A DNA stretch of 40,108 nt from an uncultured bacterium (GCA_949293165.1 CASFCW010000007.1:1-40108), one strand, 5' to 3'; shown: positions 22,157 to 29,314, numbered from the stretch's first letter. Numbers and translations are program-made. The notes: generated from the letters alone by a model not told the origin.

Positions 22157-23593
22157 TCAAACAGGCTCCCTCACCCATGCCATAGCCTCTGGGAGTTCCG
22201 GACATTCCATCCATAAAACCGGTGAGATATTGACATCCAGCGCAAATTCTGATGCCTCCCAGTAACCCTGATTCTGATTCCACCAGTAGAGGCTTCCACC
22301 CCCGTGCAGGGGGCCAGTAACAACCCAGTAGAATCCACTTTTTTTCGGTGCTTCCGGCCACCAATGCCACCCACCCAAATTATCACTGAGGCCTAAGATG
22401 TAATCGCTAGAGCATTTAAGACACCTTGAAATTTTGGCAATTAAATCAAAATCGCTAGACGACAAATCATTACCGTAAAAGTAACGATCTCCAAAATCCC
22501 CAGCAGCATAAGCCCGAAGTTGTTGGACGCTGATCTCAGGGCGATAGCTCCCAAATGGGATAATAACCGAATCATCCAACCCGGCCGCATCGGCCGCCTG
22601 GAGCAAGCGTGCAGCACTGGCCTGGATCTCCTGCTTAATCTTGACTTGCCGCTTCGCCTTTTCGTCTTCCGCCGCTTCCGCCCGCTCATCCCGCTTTTCC
22701 TTCCGCAGGGCCTGGGCCTTGCTGCACATCCGATCACAGGCGTAATACTCCGACTTTGCCTCCTTGCACTCCATGCAGCATTTCTGCCCTTTGCAGACAT
22801 CACAGCTGTGCTCCACATCATGGCGGAGGAACGCATCCCCACGTTTACAAGGACGCCCATCCGGGCAGGTCATGTCCGGCTCCCAGGTCGTCCCAGACTC
22901 CCAAAGGGAGAGAATCCTCTCCGCTGCGTAGCCCACCGGCGGGCTGGGACACACTTTTTTCAGCCGCCGCTGAAGATCTTCCGGCATCCGGGCGATAGCA
23001 TAAGCCGTCTGCTCCGGCAGCTTGTCCGCCTGGAAGAGCACCGCCCATTCCGGGATCAGCTTCGCCTGAATCACCTTCAGCCGGGCCACCTTGGCCCCGG
23101 AGACCTTGCACACCTCCGCCACATGATCCCGCATCCGGCCGGGGAATTCCACGCCCTCCTCCTGGAGCTGGTACAGCAGCAGCTCTGTCCGCTCGATCTG
23201 TTTTGCCTTTTCCGCCGTGGTCAGCTCCCGGGTGGAGGAATTGGCGTAGATCAGCTTCAGCTCCTGCATAGCCGGGCTATCAGCCTGGGCCTCCCGGATG
23301 CAGGGTACCTCCCGCAAATCATTCCGGCCGTCCTGCACCAGTTTGCGAATGGCCGCCCGGCGCCGATGGCCGGAGACGATTACTACGTGATCCCCGTCCC
23401 CATCCCGCACACGGATAGGCTGCTGCAGACCCAACAGCTCGATATTGGCCGCCAGCTCATCCAGGCCGGAGAGCTCGTAAAAATTTCTCGGGTCATCGTC
23501 GATCCGGTCAATGTCGATGTACTCAATCTGCTCCCGGTGTTCAATTTGGACACCGCTCAGCCGCTTGGCAAATTCTCCGATTTCAAACGGCAT
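22157..23593 (-). CDS. parB: ParB-like protein with zinc cluster, HTH and DUF551-like end
   Basis: A 478-residue protein starting at ATG 23593 after GGAGGAGG; it overlaps the ParA stop by 11 bp. Layout: ParB N-terminal domain (about 24-135) with ELAANIELLGLQQPIRV and SGHRRRAAIRKLV; a helical HTH-like section (VAEVCKVSGAKVARLKVIQ); a cysteine-rich part near residues 255-310 (CPDGRPCKRGDAF..CDVCKGQKCCMECKE); a Lys/Glu/Ala-rich helix; a repressor-like stretch CLKCSSDYILGLSDN; and an end GFYWVVTGPLHGGGSLYWWNQNQGYWEA resembling DUF551. A palindrome copy lies near its 5' end (23537-23553). It is much longer than a plain ParB. Confidence 0.8.
   Translation of the reverse strand: MPFEIGEFAKRLSGVQIEHREQIEYIDIDRIDDDPRNFYELSGLDELAANIELLGLQQPIRVRDGDGDHVVIVSGHRRRAAIRKLVQDGRNDLREVPCIREAQADSPAMQELKLIYANSSTRELTTAEKAKQIERTELLLYQLQEEGVEFPGRMRDHVAEVCKVSGAKVARLKVIQAKLIPEWAVLFQADKLPEQTAYAIARMPEDLQRRLKKVCPSPPVGYAAERILSLWESGTTWEPDMTCPDGRPCKRGDAFLRHDVEHSCDVCKGQKCCMECKEAKSEYYACDRMCSKAQALRKEKRDERAEAAEDEKAKRQVKIKQEIQASAARLLQAADAAGLDDSVIIPFGSYRPEISVQQLRAYAAGDFGDRYFYGNDLSSSDFDLIAKISRCLKCSSDYILGLSDNLGGWHWWPEAPKKSGFYWVVTGPLHGGGSLYWWNQNQGYWEASEFALDVNISPVLWMECPELPEAMAWVREPV
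23537..23553. repeat. 17-bp palindrome, copy F (in parB)
   Basis: GTGTTCAATTTGGACAC in the N-terminal coding region of parB (residues GVQIEH), with CCG/CGC flanks. Confidence 0.75.
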
Positions 23594-24377
23594 GATTTTC
23601 CGCCTCCTCCCACGGCCCAAATAGTTCCTGGGCCAGCGCCCGATAGTCATAGCTGGCGGCGGATCGCCAGCTGTAGTCCATCACCGGTTTCTTGACAAAG
23701 GTACTCTCCGGCACCTTGTCCGTCCGGCGGATCACCTGGCGGAAAATGGGCAGGCCTCCCAGCTGCCGGAGCATTCGCTCCCCCTGTTCTACGGCGGGAG
23801 ACTTGTGCCACTGGGTGATCAGCACACCGGCCACCCGTAGGTTGGGGTTGACCTGGCGCATTGACTCCACCTGGCGCACCATTTCCGACATTCCCTCCAG
23901 GGAGAAGCCGTCCATCATGACGGGGATGATCAGCTCTCTGGCAGCCATCAGGGCGGCAGTGCTGGCCGCCGTAAAGCCCGGCGGGCAGTCGAAAAGCACT
24001 GTGTCCACCTCGCCATCCTCCGCCATGGCCTCCACAAACCCTTTCAGCGCGCAGATTCCTGTATGATTTCCCTGGAGAGCCGTCAGATCCATCCGATAGA
24101 GGGAGGCGCTGGCCGGCAGCAGCTGTATCCTGGGCCGTACCAGCTGCATATTGTCCGACCAACAGCATTCCCCGCCGTTCTCCAGCACGTCCGCCACACT
24201 CAGGTCGTCCCCGTCCTGGTAGTCCGGCATGTAAAACCGGGTGAGATTGCACTGGCCGTCGCAGTCCACCAGGGCCACGCTTTTCCCGTACAAATTCGCC
24301 AGGATGCTGGCAAGCTGAATGGTGGTGACGGTTTTCCCCACACCGCCCTTCATGTTGATGATTGCAATCGTTCTCAT
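23583..24377 (-). CDS. parA: ParA-family ATPase
   Basis: A 264-residue protein. The start at ATG 24377 has an AGAAGG site and gives MRTIAIINMKGGVGKTVTT with the deviant Walker A KGGVGKT (10-16). Other ParA motifs: ALVDCDGQCNLT, FDCPPGFTAASTAALMAARELIIPVMMDGFSLEGMSEMV, KVPESTFVKKPVMDYSWRSAASYDYRALAQELF. It would work with the adjacent ParB to segregate DNA or position it. An extra upstream open stretch (to 24452) is not needed. Confidence 0.94.
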   Translation of the reverse strand: MRTIAIINMKGGVGKTVTTIQLASILANLYGKSVALVDCDGQCNLTRFYMPDYQDGDDLSVADVLENGGECCWSDNMQLVRPRIQLLPASASLYRMDLTALQGNHTGICALKGFVEAMAEDGEVDTVLFDCPPGFTAASTAALMAARELIIPVMMDGFSLEGMSEMVRQVESMRQVNPNLRVAGVLITQWHKSPAVEQGERMLRQLGGLPIFRQVIRRTDKVPESTFVKKPVMDYSWRSAASYDYRALAQELFGPWEEAENHAV

Positions 24378-24393
24378 GTAAAAGCCTTCTTTC

Positions 24394-24591
24394 TCAGATT
24401 TTTCCGGGCATCTCCTTGAAGGTCTCCCGGATCTTGTGCCCGTGGACGTCAAATTCCAGGGTGTAGTGCCGGTGGGCCCGGTTGATGTGAATCACCGTCC
24501 CGACCATAGACCGGACGTCCTGCCTGCCCTCGTCAATCCCATAGTGCAGCACAAAATCCGGGATCACCCGCACCTTATCGCCAATCTGCAC
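24394..24591 (-). CDS. Small phage protein with SH3/KOW-like beta fold
   Basis: A 65-residue protein: MQIGDKVRVIPDFVLHYGIDEGRQDVRSMVGTVIHINRAHRHYTLEFDVHGHKIRETF. GDKVRVI and the GTVIHINRAHRHYTLEF pattern suggest an SH3-like barrel. It lies between ParA and the helicase. The function is not known. Confidence 0.6.
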   Translation of the reverse strand: MQIGDKVRVIPDFVLHYGIDEGRQDVRSMVGTVIHINRAHRHYTLEFDVHGHKIRETFKEMPGKI

Positions 24592-24603
24592 TTCCTCACC
24601 CCC

Positions 24604-25911
24604 TCAGAACGGCAGCGGCGTGTCTGCCGGCAGCTCAAACAGTGTGGTCTGCTGGTTGGGCGTCCGGCGTGCCAGGGTGGGCTGCTGGGATGCGCTTAGC
24701 CTGAATCTCTGGTGGGCGCCGTCCAGCACCAGATACAGAATACCACCCGACACCCCGTCCTTGTTTTTCGCCACCTTCAGGCAGCGGCGGCTCTTCGGAT
24801 CATCCGGAACCTCGTTGTACAGCAGCAGTATCCCGTCGGCGTCCTGTTCGATCTGTCCGGACTGCCGCAGAGAATGCATCCCGGGGGCCTTTTCAGATCC
24901 TCCGCTTGTTTTGTCCGGCCTGGTAAGCTGTGACAGTGCTACAATCGTGATCCCGGTGGTCTGGGCCATGGTATGCAGATCCACGGAGATCTGGCTGATC
25001 TGTTCCACCGCCGATCTCTTGCGATCATCCGGAGCGATCAGCTGCAGGTAGTCCACATAGATCACGTCGTACCGCCCGGCCAAAGACATAGATCTAATGT
25101 CGGTCACAGACAGGCCTCCGGCCTGGATGACCTCCATCTTCCGGCCCACAAATCTATCAGACAATGCGCCGCAGGCATCCCAATCCTCATCCGTCAGGGT
25201 GTGGCCCTTGATCCTGGAGAAATTCACATTGCACACTGCCGCCACCAGGCGGTCAATGATTTTTTCCGGCTTGGTCTCCAGGGAGAAGTAACCCACACGG
25301 TAATCTTTGGCCTGATTCCAGGCCAGCTGGAGGGACAGTGCGGTTTTACCTGCAGACGGGTAGCCGCCCAGGATAAAAAAGTCCCCGCCCAGTTCCACCC
25401 GACACACCTCGTCCAGGCTTTCAAAACCCCAGGGGATCAGCTTTGGCTCTTTCACCTGGCGGTCGTAAAAATCCCGGAAGCCCTCCTCCAGCGTCATTCT
25501 CCGCACATCGCTGCGGCTGGCCAGCACCTGGCCCATCTCTGCCAGGATTGCCTGGCAATCTTCCAGGCCTGCCGCCTGCTGCATGGAAAGGGCCAAGCTC
25601 TGGACCCTGGCCTTCCGGGCCTCCTCCACCGTAAGGTTGATATACTCTTCCACGTTGGCGGCTGTGGATGTGTAGTCCATCAGCTGGATGAGAGTCTGGC
25701 TATACTCCGGCCCCAGCTGGGCCCCAACGGTTACGGCATCAATAGGCCTGCCGGCCAGAAACAGCCGCCGGGCAGCCTGGTATACGGTTTTCAGTTCGCC
25801 GGTGAAGTCCTCCTCCCGGGTACCGTGAAATACCATCCCCGCCACATGGGGGGCGTCGATCAGCAGGGAACCCAGCACCCCCCACTGCCCTGTCAGCCTC
25901 TGACTGGTCAT
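24604..25911 (-). CDS. dnaB: Replicative DNA helicase (DnaB-like)
   Basis: A 435-residue protein. The N-terminal DnaB domain (SLLIDAPHVAGMVFHGTREEDF..TVYQAARRLFLAGRPIDAVTV) is followed by the RecA-like domain: Walker A GYPSAGKT (183-190), FSLETKPEKIIDRLVAA, Walker B YDVIYVDYLQLI, and SLRQSGQIEQDADGILLLYNE. The end LFELPADTPLPF resembles the acidic tip of SSB. Its ATG overlaps the initiator stop (ATGA). It unwinds the phage origin. Confidence 0.96.
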   Translation of the reverse strand: MTSQRLTGQWGVLGSLLIDAPHVAGMVFHGTREEDFTGELKTVYQAARRLFLAGRPIDAVTVGAQLGPEYSQTLIQLMDYTSTAANVEEYINLTVEEARKARVQSLALSMQQAAGLEDCQAILAEMGQVLASRSDVRRMTLEEGFRDFYDRQVKEPKLIPWGFESLDEVCRVELGGDFFILGGYPSAGKTALSLQLAWNQAKDYRVGYFSLETKPEKIIDRLVAAVCNVNFSRIKGHTLTDEDWDACGALSDRFVGRKMEVIQAGGLSVTDIRSMSLAGRYDVIYVDYLQLIAPDDRKRSAVEQISQISVDLHTMAQTTGITIVALSQLTRPDKTSGGSEKAPGMHSLRQSGQIEQDADGILLLYNEVPDDPKSRRCLKVAKNKDGVSGGILYLVLDGAHQRFRLSASQQPTLARRTPNQQTTLFELPADTPLPF

Positions 25912-26711
25912 AGCAGGTAAGTACCTCCCTCCTCCTCCACCCTGGCCGGCGCGGCAGAGGGAGCAGCAGCTTGTCCACCCTTCAGGGGGAACAGGCCCTT
26001 CCAGCTACTCTCCACAGACTGGGCCAGCAGCTGCAGCTTCATCTGGCGGTCTCCGCCGGACAGCTTGTCCAGCTTGCCCAGCAGCAGCTGCACCGCCTTG
26101 GCGGAGTTGATAGCCCTAAGCTGAACGCGCACCTCGATGAACGCCCCCAGGGCGGCAGCCAGCTGCCTGTCCTCTCCGACGTAAGCCCGGAGAATGGGCT
26201 TTGCATCCTCGGCCAGGTCGTACTTGCTGCGCCGTCTGGCCCCCTTTGGGGGACTATAGGGGGTATTATATATATCTATATTCTTTATATCTTTATTATT
26301 TTGTGTCGGGATTCCCGTCAACGGTTTTTCCGTTGACGGTTTTTCCCGTTGACGGTGTTTCCGGACAACGGTGGCTTTTTCGGTCTCACCGTTGTCGGGG
26401 TTTCCGGACAACGGTGCTTCATCCTGCAGGACATAAATGTTCCCGCCAAACTTGCCGCCGGAGTCGTGGGATTGTTCCCGGATCAGGTAGCCTACGTCCT
26501 GCAGTTCCCCCAGCAGACGGCGCACCTTATCCTTTCCGCAGCCGGCCTTCCCAGCCAGCCCGGACACGGTAAACTCCCACCCCTCCGGGAGAGAGACCAT
26601 CAGCGCAAACAGGCCCCGGGCCTCCAGGCTCAGTCTCTGATCCTGGGCCACGCCCCGCATCAGGACAACAAACCCCTGCTTTCGGCCAGATCTGATTTTT
26701 TGCTCACTCAT
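25908..26711 (-). CDS. Replication initiator / helicase loader-like protein
   Basis: A 267-residue protein. The N-terminus has a winged-helix pattern (LSLEARGLFALMVSLPEGWEFTVSGLAGKAGCGKDKVRRLLGELQDVGYLIREQSHDSGGKFGGNIYVL), as in DnaD-like and phage O-type initiators. The middle linker is encoded by iteron-like repeats and an AT-rich run (26264-26415). The C-terminus (about 160-240) is helical (LAEDAKPILRAYVGEDRQLAAALGAFIEVRVQLRAINSAKAVQLLLGKLDKLSGGDRQMKLQLLAQSVESSWKGLF). The helicase gene follows. The lambda O gene is a known parallel with its origin inside. Confidence 0.85.
   Translation of the reverse strand: MSEQKIRSGRKQGFVVLMRGVAQDQRLSLEARGLFALMVSLPEGWEFTVSGLAGKAGCGKDKVRRLLGELQDVGYLIREQSHDSGGKFGGNIYVLQDEAPLSGNPDNGETEKATVVRKHRQREKPSTEKPLTGIPTQNNKDIKNIDIYNTPYSPPKGARRRSKYDLAEDAKPILRAYVGEDRQLAAALGAFIEVRVQLRAINSAKAVQLLLGKLDKLSGGDRQMKLQLLAQSVESSWKGLFPLKGGQAAAPSAAPARVEEEGGTYLL
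26264..26304. other. AT-rich tract, candidate DNA unwinding element
   Basis: About 41 bp almost without G or C (TATTATATATATC... ), set in GC-rich DNA next to iteron-like repeats inside the initiator gene. It is the most AT-rich stretch of the replication module. Confidence 0.6.
26315..26414. repeat. Iteron-like repeats, candidate phage origin
   Basis: Six related 10-11 bp units: CCGTCAACGG at 26315, CCGTTGACGG at 26330 and 26346, CCGGACAACGG at 26361 and 26404, and ACCGTTGTCGG at 26388 (opposite orientation). Spacing is mostly 15-16 bp, with one gap of 27. They occupy the linker of the initiator coding sequence and adjoin the AT-rich tract. Confidence 0.7.
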
Positions 26712-26747
26712 ATTGCCTCACCCCCTTGTAAACTGCCCGCATATGTG

Positions 26748-27191
26748 CTATACTACAGATGTTCTCGTGTGAGCCTTTTGGCTCAGCCCGGGTTGGTAGT
26801 CCCCACTGCCGCCCGGGTTTTTTATTGCCTCAAATAGACAGCCAGCGCCAGCAAGAAGGTCACCACAGACAGCCCGCAGAATCCCCATTCCACCGCCTCG
26901 TACAGCTTCGGGTACCTCCGCCGCAATTTCTCCCACATAGTCTGTTCCCCTCCTCATCATCCGGCGCTCCCGGAGCTCCGCCGGCTCCAGTACCACTGTC
27001 AGCTCCGGCGTGATCAGCACCGGCCTGTCCCGCAGCATAGCCAGTCTGGCCCAGCCGCCGATCCATTCCAGGGTGTATGCCCCTCTCTCCCGATCTACTC
27101 GCATCCAGGTCTCTTCGTAGGCCGGGGGCTGTCCATTGTGGGCCCGCACCAGCTGCCACAGCTGCGCCCGGCCCGCCCTAAGTACATTCAC
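26748..27191 (-). CDS. Phage protein of unknown function
   Basis: A 147-residue protein that I start at GTG 27191: an AAAGGAGG site precedes it and the upstream stop overlaps it (GTGA). The first 90 residues (NVLRAGRAQLWQLVRAHNGQPPAYEETWMRVDRERGAYTLEWIGGWARLAMLRDRPVLITPELTVVLEPAELRERR) look like a folded domain. The C-terminal 55 residues have atypical composition because they overlap, in another frame, a small membrane gene at 26822-26938. The true end is uncertain. Confidence 0.5.
   Translation of the reverse strand: MNVLRAGRAQLWQLVRAHNGQPPAYEETWMRVDRERGAYTLEWIGGWARLAMLRDRPVLITPELTVVLEPAELRERRMMRRGTDYVGEIAAEVPEAVRGGGMGILRAVCGDLLAGAGCLFEAIKNPGGSGDYQPGLSQKAHTRTSVV
26822..26938 (-). CDS. Small single-pass membrane protein (overlapping gene)
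   Basis: 38 residues, MWEKLRRRYPKLYEAVEW... followed by a membrane segment (GFCGLSVVTFLLALAVYL). It starts at ATG 26938 after a strong AGGAGG site 10 bp upstream. It lies wholly inside the frame of the longer gene at 26748-27191, in a different frame. The basic N-terminal positive charges and one TM segment suggest an inner-membrane protein, N-terminus in the cytoplasm. Confidence 0.65.
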   Translation of the reverse strand: MWEKLRRRYPKLYEAVEWGFCGLSVVTFLLALAVYLRQ

Positions 27192-27550
27192 GAATATCCT
27201 CCTTTCCAAATTCCGGCGTGTACCAGGGCGGCCACTGCCGCCTCATTCACGCGCTGGTTGATGCTGTCCCACTGGGCTTGGGTAAGCGGGACTTCCCGGT
27301 GCTCCTCCATGGTGACAGAGATCCCGATCTTCGGGCCACGGTCTCCCAGCAGGGAGCAATCCACGTCATACTCCTTATCCCCCAGGATCAGGATGTGCCG
27401 GCCCTTCCACCGACGGCCCTCTCTGGGCACCGGCGGGTCGCTGTAATAGGACAGGGTATGTTGGACAGTCATCTCTACCGGGGGCCATCCATCCACCTCT
27501 TTCCGGCAGCATTTCATGTTTGAATGCTCAAAATATTCGATCCGGCCCAC
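27188..27550 (-). CDS. Phage protein of unknown function
   Basis: A 120-residue protein: MGRIEYFEHSNMKCCRKEVDGWPPVEMTVQHTLSYYSDPPVPREGRRWKGRHILILGDKEYDVDCSLLGDRGPKIGISVTMEEHREVPLTQAQWDSINQRVNEAAVAALVHAGIW. The C-terminal helix looks like a conserved phage motif (PLTQAQWDSINQRVNEAAVAALVHAG). No function is recognised. It is coupled to the following gene (GTGA). Confidence 0.55.
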   Translation of the reverse strand: MGRIEYFEHSNMKCCRKEVDGWPPVEMTVQHTLSYYSDPPVPREGRRWKGRHILILGDKEYDVDCSLLGDRGPKIGISVTMEEHREVPLTQAQWDSINQRVNEAAVAALVHAGIWKGGYS

Positions 27551-27605
27551 GTGACCACCTCCCCCAAACCCTATTCCATCCGGCCTGTCCCCTATGTGGG
27601 GGCGG

Positions 27606-28055
27606 CTATTTTTTTGCGCCGTAGTAGGCGCCCAGCTCCATCCCGTACTGCACCAGACCCTGGATCTCCAGCAGGATGGCCTGGAAATCCGCCTGTTCCG
27701 TCCCGTCGATCCGGTTATCCTCCGCGATCTCCATCAACCGTTCCAGGCTCTTGTTCTGGGAGAAGCGGCGGATCCGGTTGAACAACCGCAAGGTCAACTC
27801 GATCAGGCTCCGCTCCTCCATGGGCGGGATGATTTTACCGGCCAGGGCATTTGCTACCCTTACATGCTGATAGACCAGCATGGGGGCGCCGTAAACTGCC
27901 GCCATCCGCTCCACCGTGTCGTCCCCGGGGAGCCGCTCCCCTGTCTCATACCCCGCCAGCGTCCGGACTGAGATGTCCAGCAGCTCCGCCGCCGCCTCCT
28001 GGGTCAAGCCCCTGGCCTTGCGGGCCTGCTGGTAAATGCTGCAATCGCCGTTCAT
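27606..28055 (-). CDS. HTH (XRE) repressor-like regulator 1
   Basis: A 149-residue protein that starts at ATG 28055 after TAAGGAGGT. HTH at about 8-66: YQQARKARGLTQEAAAELLDISVRTLAGYETGERLPGDDTVERMAAVYGAPML. The C-terminal half (LIELTLRLFNRIRRFSQNKSLERLMEIAEDNRIDGTEQADFQAILLEIQGLV) is a helical domain. A half-palindrome TGACTT...AAGTCA lies upstream at about 28084-28107. Its first 20 codons are duplicated in the next gene (28601). Confidence 0.75.
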   Translation of the reverse strand: MNGDCSIYQQARKARGLTQEAAAELLDISVRTLAGYETGERLPGDDTVERMAAVYGAPMLVYQHVRVANALAGKIIPPMEERSLIELTLRLFNRIRRFSQNKSLERLMEIAEDNRIDGTEQADFQAILLEIQGLVQYGMELGAYYGAKK

Positions 28056-28070
28056 GGTAATCACCTCCTT
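27995..28070. repeat. 76-bp duplicated segment, copy 1 (5' end of regulator 1)
   Basis: About 70 of 76 positions match 28541-28616, in the same orientation, including the AAGGAGGTGATT ribosome site and the first 20 codons. By eye there are six or seven substitutions and no gaps. Confidence 0.8.
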
Positions 28071-28083
28071 ATTCCCCAGTCGT

Positions 28084-28107
28084 TGACTTTGTGATAAGAT
28101 CAAGTCA
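28084..28107. promoter_or_regulatory. Candidate operator between regulator 1 and the divergent small gene
   Basis: Inverted repeat TGACTT-N12-AAGTCA in the 70-bp gap between regulator 1 (minus, start 28055) and the small plus-strand gene (start 28126). Divergent starts and the inverted repeat are consistent with autoregulation. Confidence 0.45.
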
Positions 28108-28125
28108 GAGAAAGGGGGTGGATTT

Positions 28126-28332
28126 ATGCAGAAAACTGTGACTGGATACTGTCCTGAATCAGATGGACAGCAGAGCATATCGGCAACCTATCAGCGAATT
28201 CAGCTTGCGGGTGGCAGCCCGGCAAGCCAAAGATTAGTGTCATACACATGCCGATACGCACAGGAACATGGATGTTCTCACCGCGGAGCAGATGGTCGTT
28301 CCTGTCCACTGCTTCGTCTCGCAAACAATTAG
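28126..28332 (+). CDS. Small cysteine-containing phage protein
   Basis: A 68-residue protein, MQKTVTGYCPESDGQQSISATYQRIQLAGGSPASQRLVSYTCRYAQEHGCSHRGADGRSCPLLRLANN. The start is supported by a GGGGGTGG site. MQKTVTGYCP and the Cys pattern (C...C..AQEHGCSHRGADGRSCP) recall a small Clostridia phage/element family with zinc-like Cys positions (recall, not searched). Its last 4 bp overlap the stop of the opposite-strand gene at 28329. Confidence 0.6.
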   Translation: MQKTVTGYCPESDGQQSISATYQRIQLAGGSPASQRLVSYTCRYAQEHGCSHRGADGRSCPLLRLANN

Positions 28333-28601
28333 TCCTCACGGTACACCTGAGGGAACACCTTGGCGGCCTCGAATACAGGGGCCGCTATTTTTATCCAGTC
28401 CCCCTGGCAGCTGTCCAGGTATTCACATGCTCTGCAAGGCGAACCAAAGTCCACCGGGACTCCGCTGACAGCGCTTTCATGGGCCGCGACGTAATTCCTA
28501 GCGGCGCAGACAACTGCGCTGCGCGGGAGGGTAACCTCCTCCTCCCGGGTCAGGTCCCTGGCCTTGCGGGCCTGCTGGTAAATGCTGCAATCGCCTTGCA
28601 T
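28329..28601 (-). CDS. Small hybrid protein with a duplicated HTH start
   Basis: A 90-residue protein. The first 20 residues (MQGDCSIYQQARKARDLTRE) nearly match those of regulator 1, including its ribosome site, but the rest of the HTH is missing. The remainder (RNYVAAHESAVSGVPVDFGSPCRACEYLDSCQGDWIKIAAPVF) is a different domain with a CxxC...C cluster. It looks like a recombination product; whether it works is unknown. Confidence 0.5.
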   Translation of the reverse strand: MQGDCSIYQQARKARDLTREEEVTLPRSAVVCAARNYVAAHESAVSGVPVDFGSPCRACEYLDSCQGDWIKIAAPVFEAAKVFPQVYRED

Positions 28602-28854
28602 GGCAATCACCTCCTTGCTGGGATAAGATGGTATCAGGGAAACTGTCGGGGACTTGCCCGTCCTGGCCCAGCAGCTGAGCGGCGGTGCAGCCGAAGAAAT
28701 CGCACAGGGCCATCAGATTGCCAAAGGAGGGCTTTCTCGTCCCCAGCTCCCACTGAGCCACCGATGCATTCGAAACACCGATCCGGTCAGCCAATTCCCG
28801 CTGGGAAAGCCCCCTCATGTCCCGATACTCCCGAAGCCGCAGTACATACGACAT
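28498..28854 (-). CDS. HTH (XRE) repressor-like regulator 2
   Basis: A 118-residue protein starting at ATG 28854. A typical HTH fills residues 1-65 (YVLRLREYRDMRGLSQRELADRIGVSNASVAQWELGTRKPSFGNLMALCDFFGCTAAQLLG). After residue about 75 the sequence turns into a Gly/Pro/Gln-rich tail that overlaps the next gene's 5' duplication by 104 nt in a different frame. The original C-terminus was probably lost. It likely binds the operator at 28881-28899, directly upstream. Confidence 0.75.
   Translation of the reverse strand: MSYVLRLREYRDMRGLSQRELADRIGVSNASVAQWELGTRKPSFGNLMALCDFFGCTAAQLLGQDGQVPDSFPDTILSQQGGDCHARRLQHLPAGPQGQGPDPGGGGYPPAQRSCLRR
28541..28616. repeat. 76-bp duplicated segment, copy 2 (5' end of the hybrid gene)
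   Basis: Second copy of the segment at 27995-28070. It lies also within the C-terminal frame of regulator 2, in another frame. Confidence 0.8.
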
Positions 28855-28879
28855 ATTCACACCTCCTCTCTTTTGGGTG

Positions 28880-28908
28880 TTGCTTACAGAATGTAAGCAT
28901 GGTAAAAT
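28880..28908 (+). promoter_or_regulatory. Plus-strand promoter with embedded operator
   Basis: TTGCTT at 28880-28885 and TAAAAT at 28903-28908 with a 17-bp spacer. A perfect palindrome TGCTTACA-GAA-TGTAAGCA (28881-28899) covers the -35 box and spacer, in the divergent gap between regulator 2 and the small gene at 28953. It is a likely repressor binding site. Confidence 0.75.
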
Positions 28909-28952
28909 GGAGAACACATACCATTCTCTGATCTTGGAAGTGAGAGACAATT

Positions 28953-29120
28953 ATGGACACAAAACTCGTTCAGGATGTGCACCGCTTTTTTACGGTCTAT
29001 CAAAGCCGGACTGCAGATCTTATCAGCACGCTCCCCCCTAAAGCCAGAGTTGAGCTGGAGGAGGAGCTGGAATTACTACAAGATGCCGTCCTGAAACGTC
29101 TGCGCGAAGCTACCGTCTAA
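28953..29120 (+). CDS. Small helical phage protein of unknown function
   Basis: A 55-residue protein, MDTKLVQDVHRFFTVYQSRTADLISTLPPKARVELEEELELLQDAVLKRLREATV. It is almost all helix with an acidic LEEELELLQDAVLKRLRE amphipathic stretch. It is the first gene after the operator at 28881-28899, so it may be the first gene on the divergent transcript. Its 3' end overlaps the opposite gene at 29110-29280 by 11 bp. Confidence 0.6.
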   Translation: MDTKLVQDVHRFFTVYQSRTADLISTLPPKARVELEEELELLQDAVLKRLREATV

Positions 29121-29280
29121 GGGAGGGAACCGTCAGCTCCAGCAGCATCCTCTGTGCCTCAGTCAATGCGTCCTCTGCCCTTTGATAGGTGCAGCCGCTG
29201 TCCAGAATGATCTGGACAAGGTTTCCTGCAAGAGCCTTTACCTGCTCATCCGGCTCTTGTATGCGATATGACATTCTCAT
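29110..29280 (-). CDS. Small phage protein of unknown function
   Basis: A 56-residue protein, MRMSYRIQEPDEQVKALAGNLVQIILDSGCTYQRAEDALTEAQRMLLELTVPSLRR. It starts at ATG 29280 after a GGAGAGGTGG site. The sequence is helical with no known motif. Its tail overlaps the plus-strand gene end to end. Confidence 0.6.
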   Translation of the reverse strand: MRMSYRIQEPDEQVKALAGNLVQIILDSGCTYQRAEDALTEAQRMLLELTVPSLRR

Positions 29281-29314
29281 TGTGTCACCACCTCTCCGTT
29301 CAGGCCGGGCATAC

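Noticed and set aside
26770-26825. Hairpin with CCCGGGC/GCCCGGG arms after the membrane microprotein as a terminator
   Set aside because: It resembles a terminator-type stem on the plus strand more than on the minus strand that is transcribed here, and a run of T follows only on the plus strand; too weak for a call.
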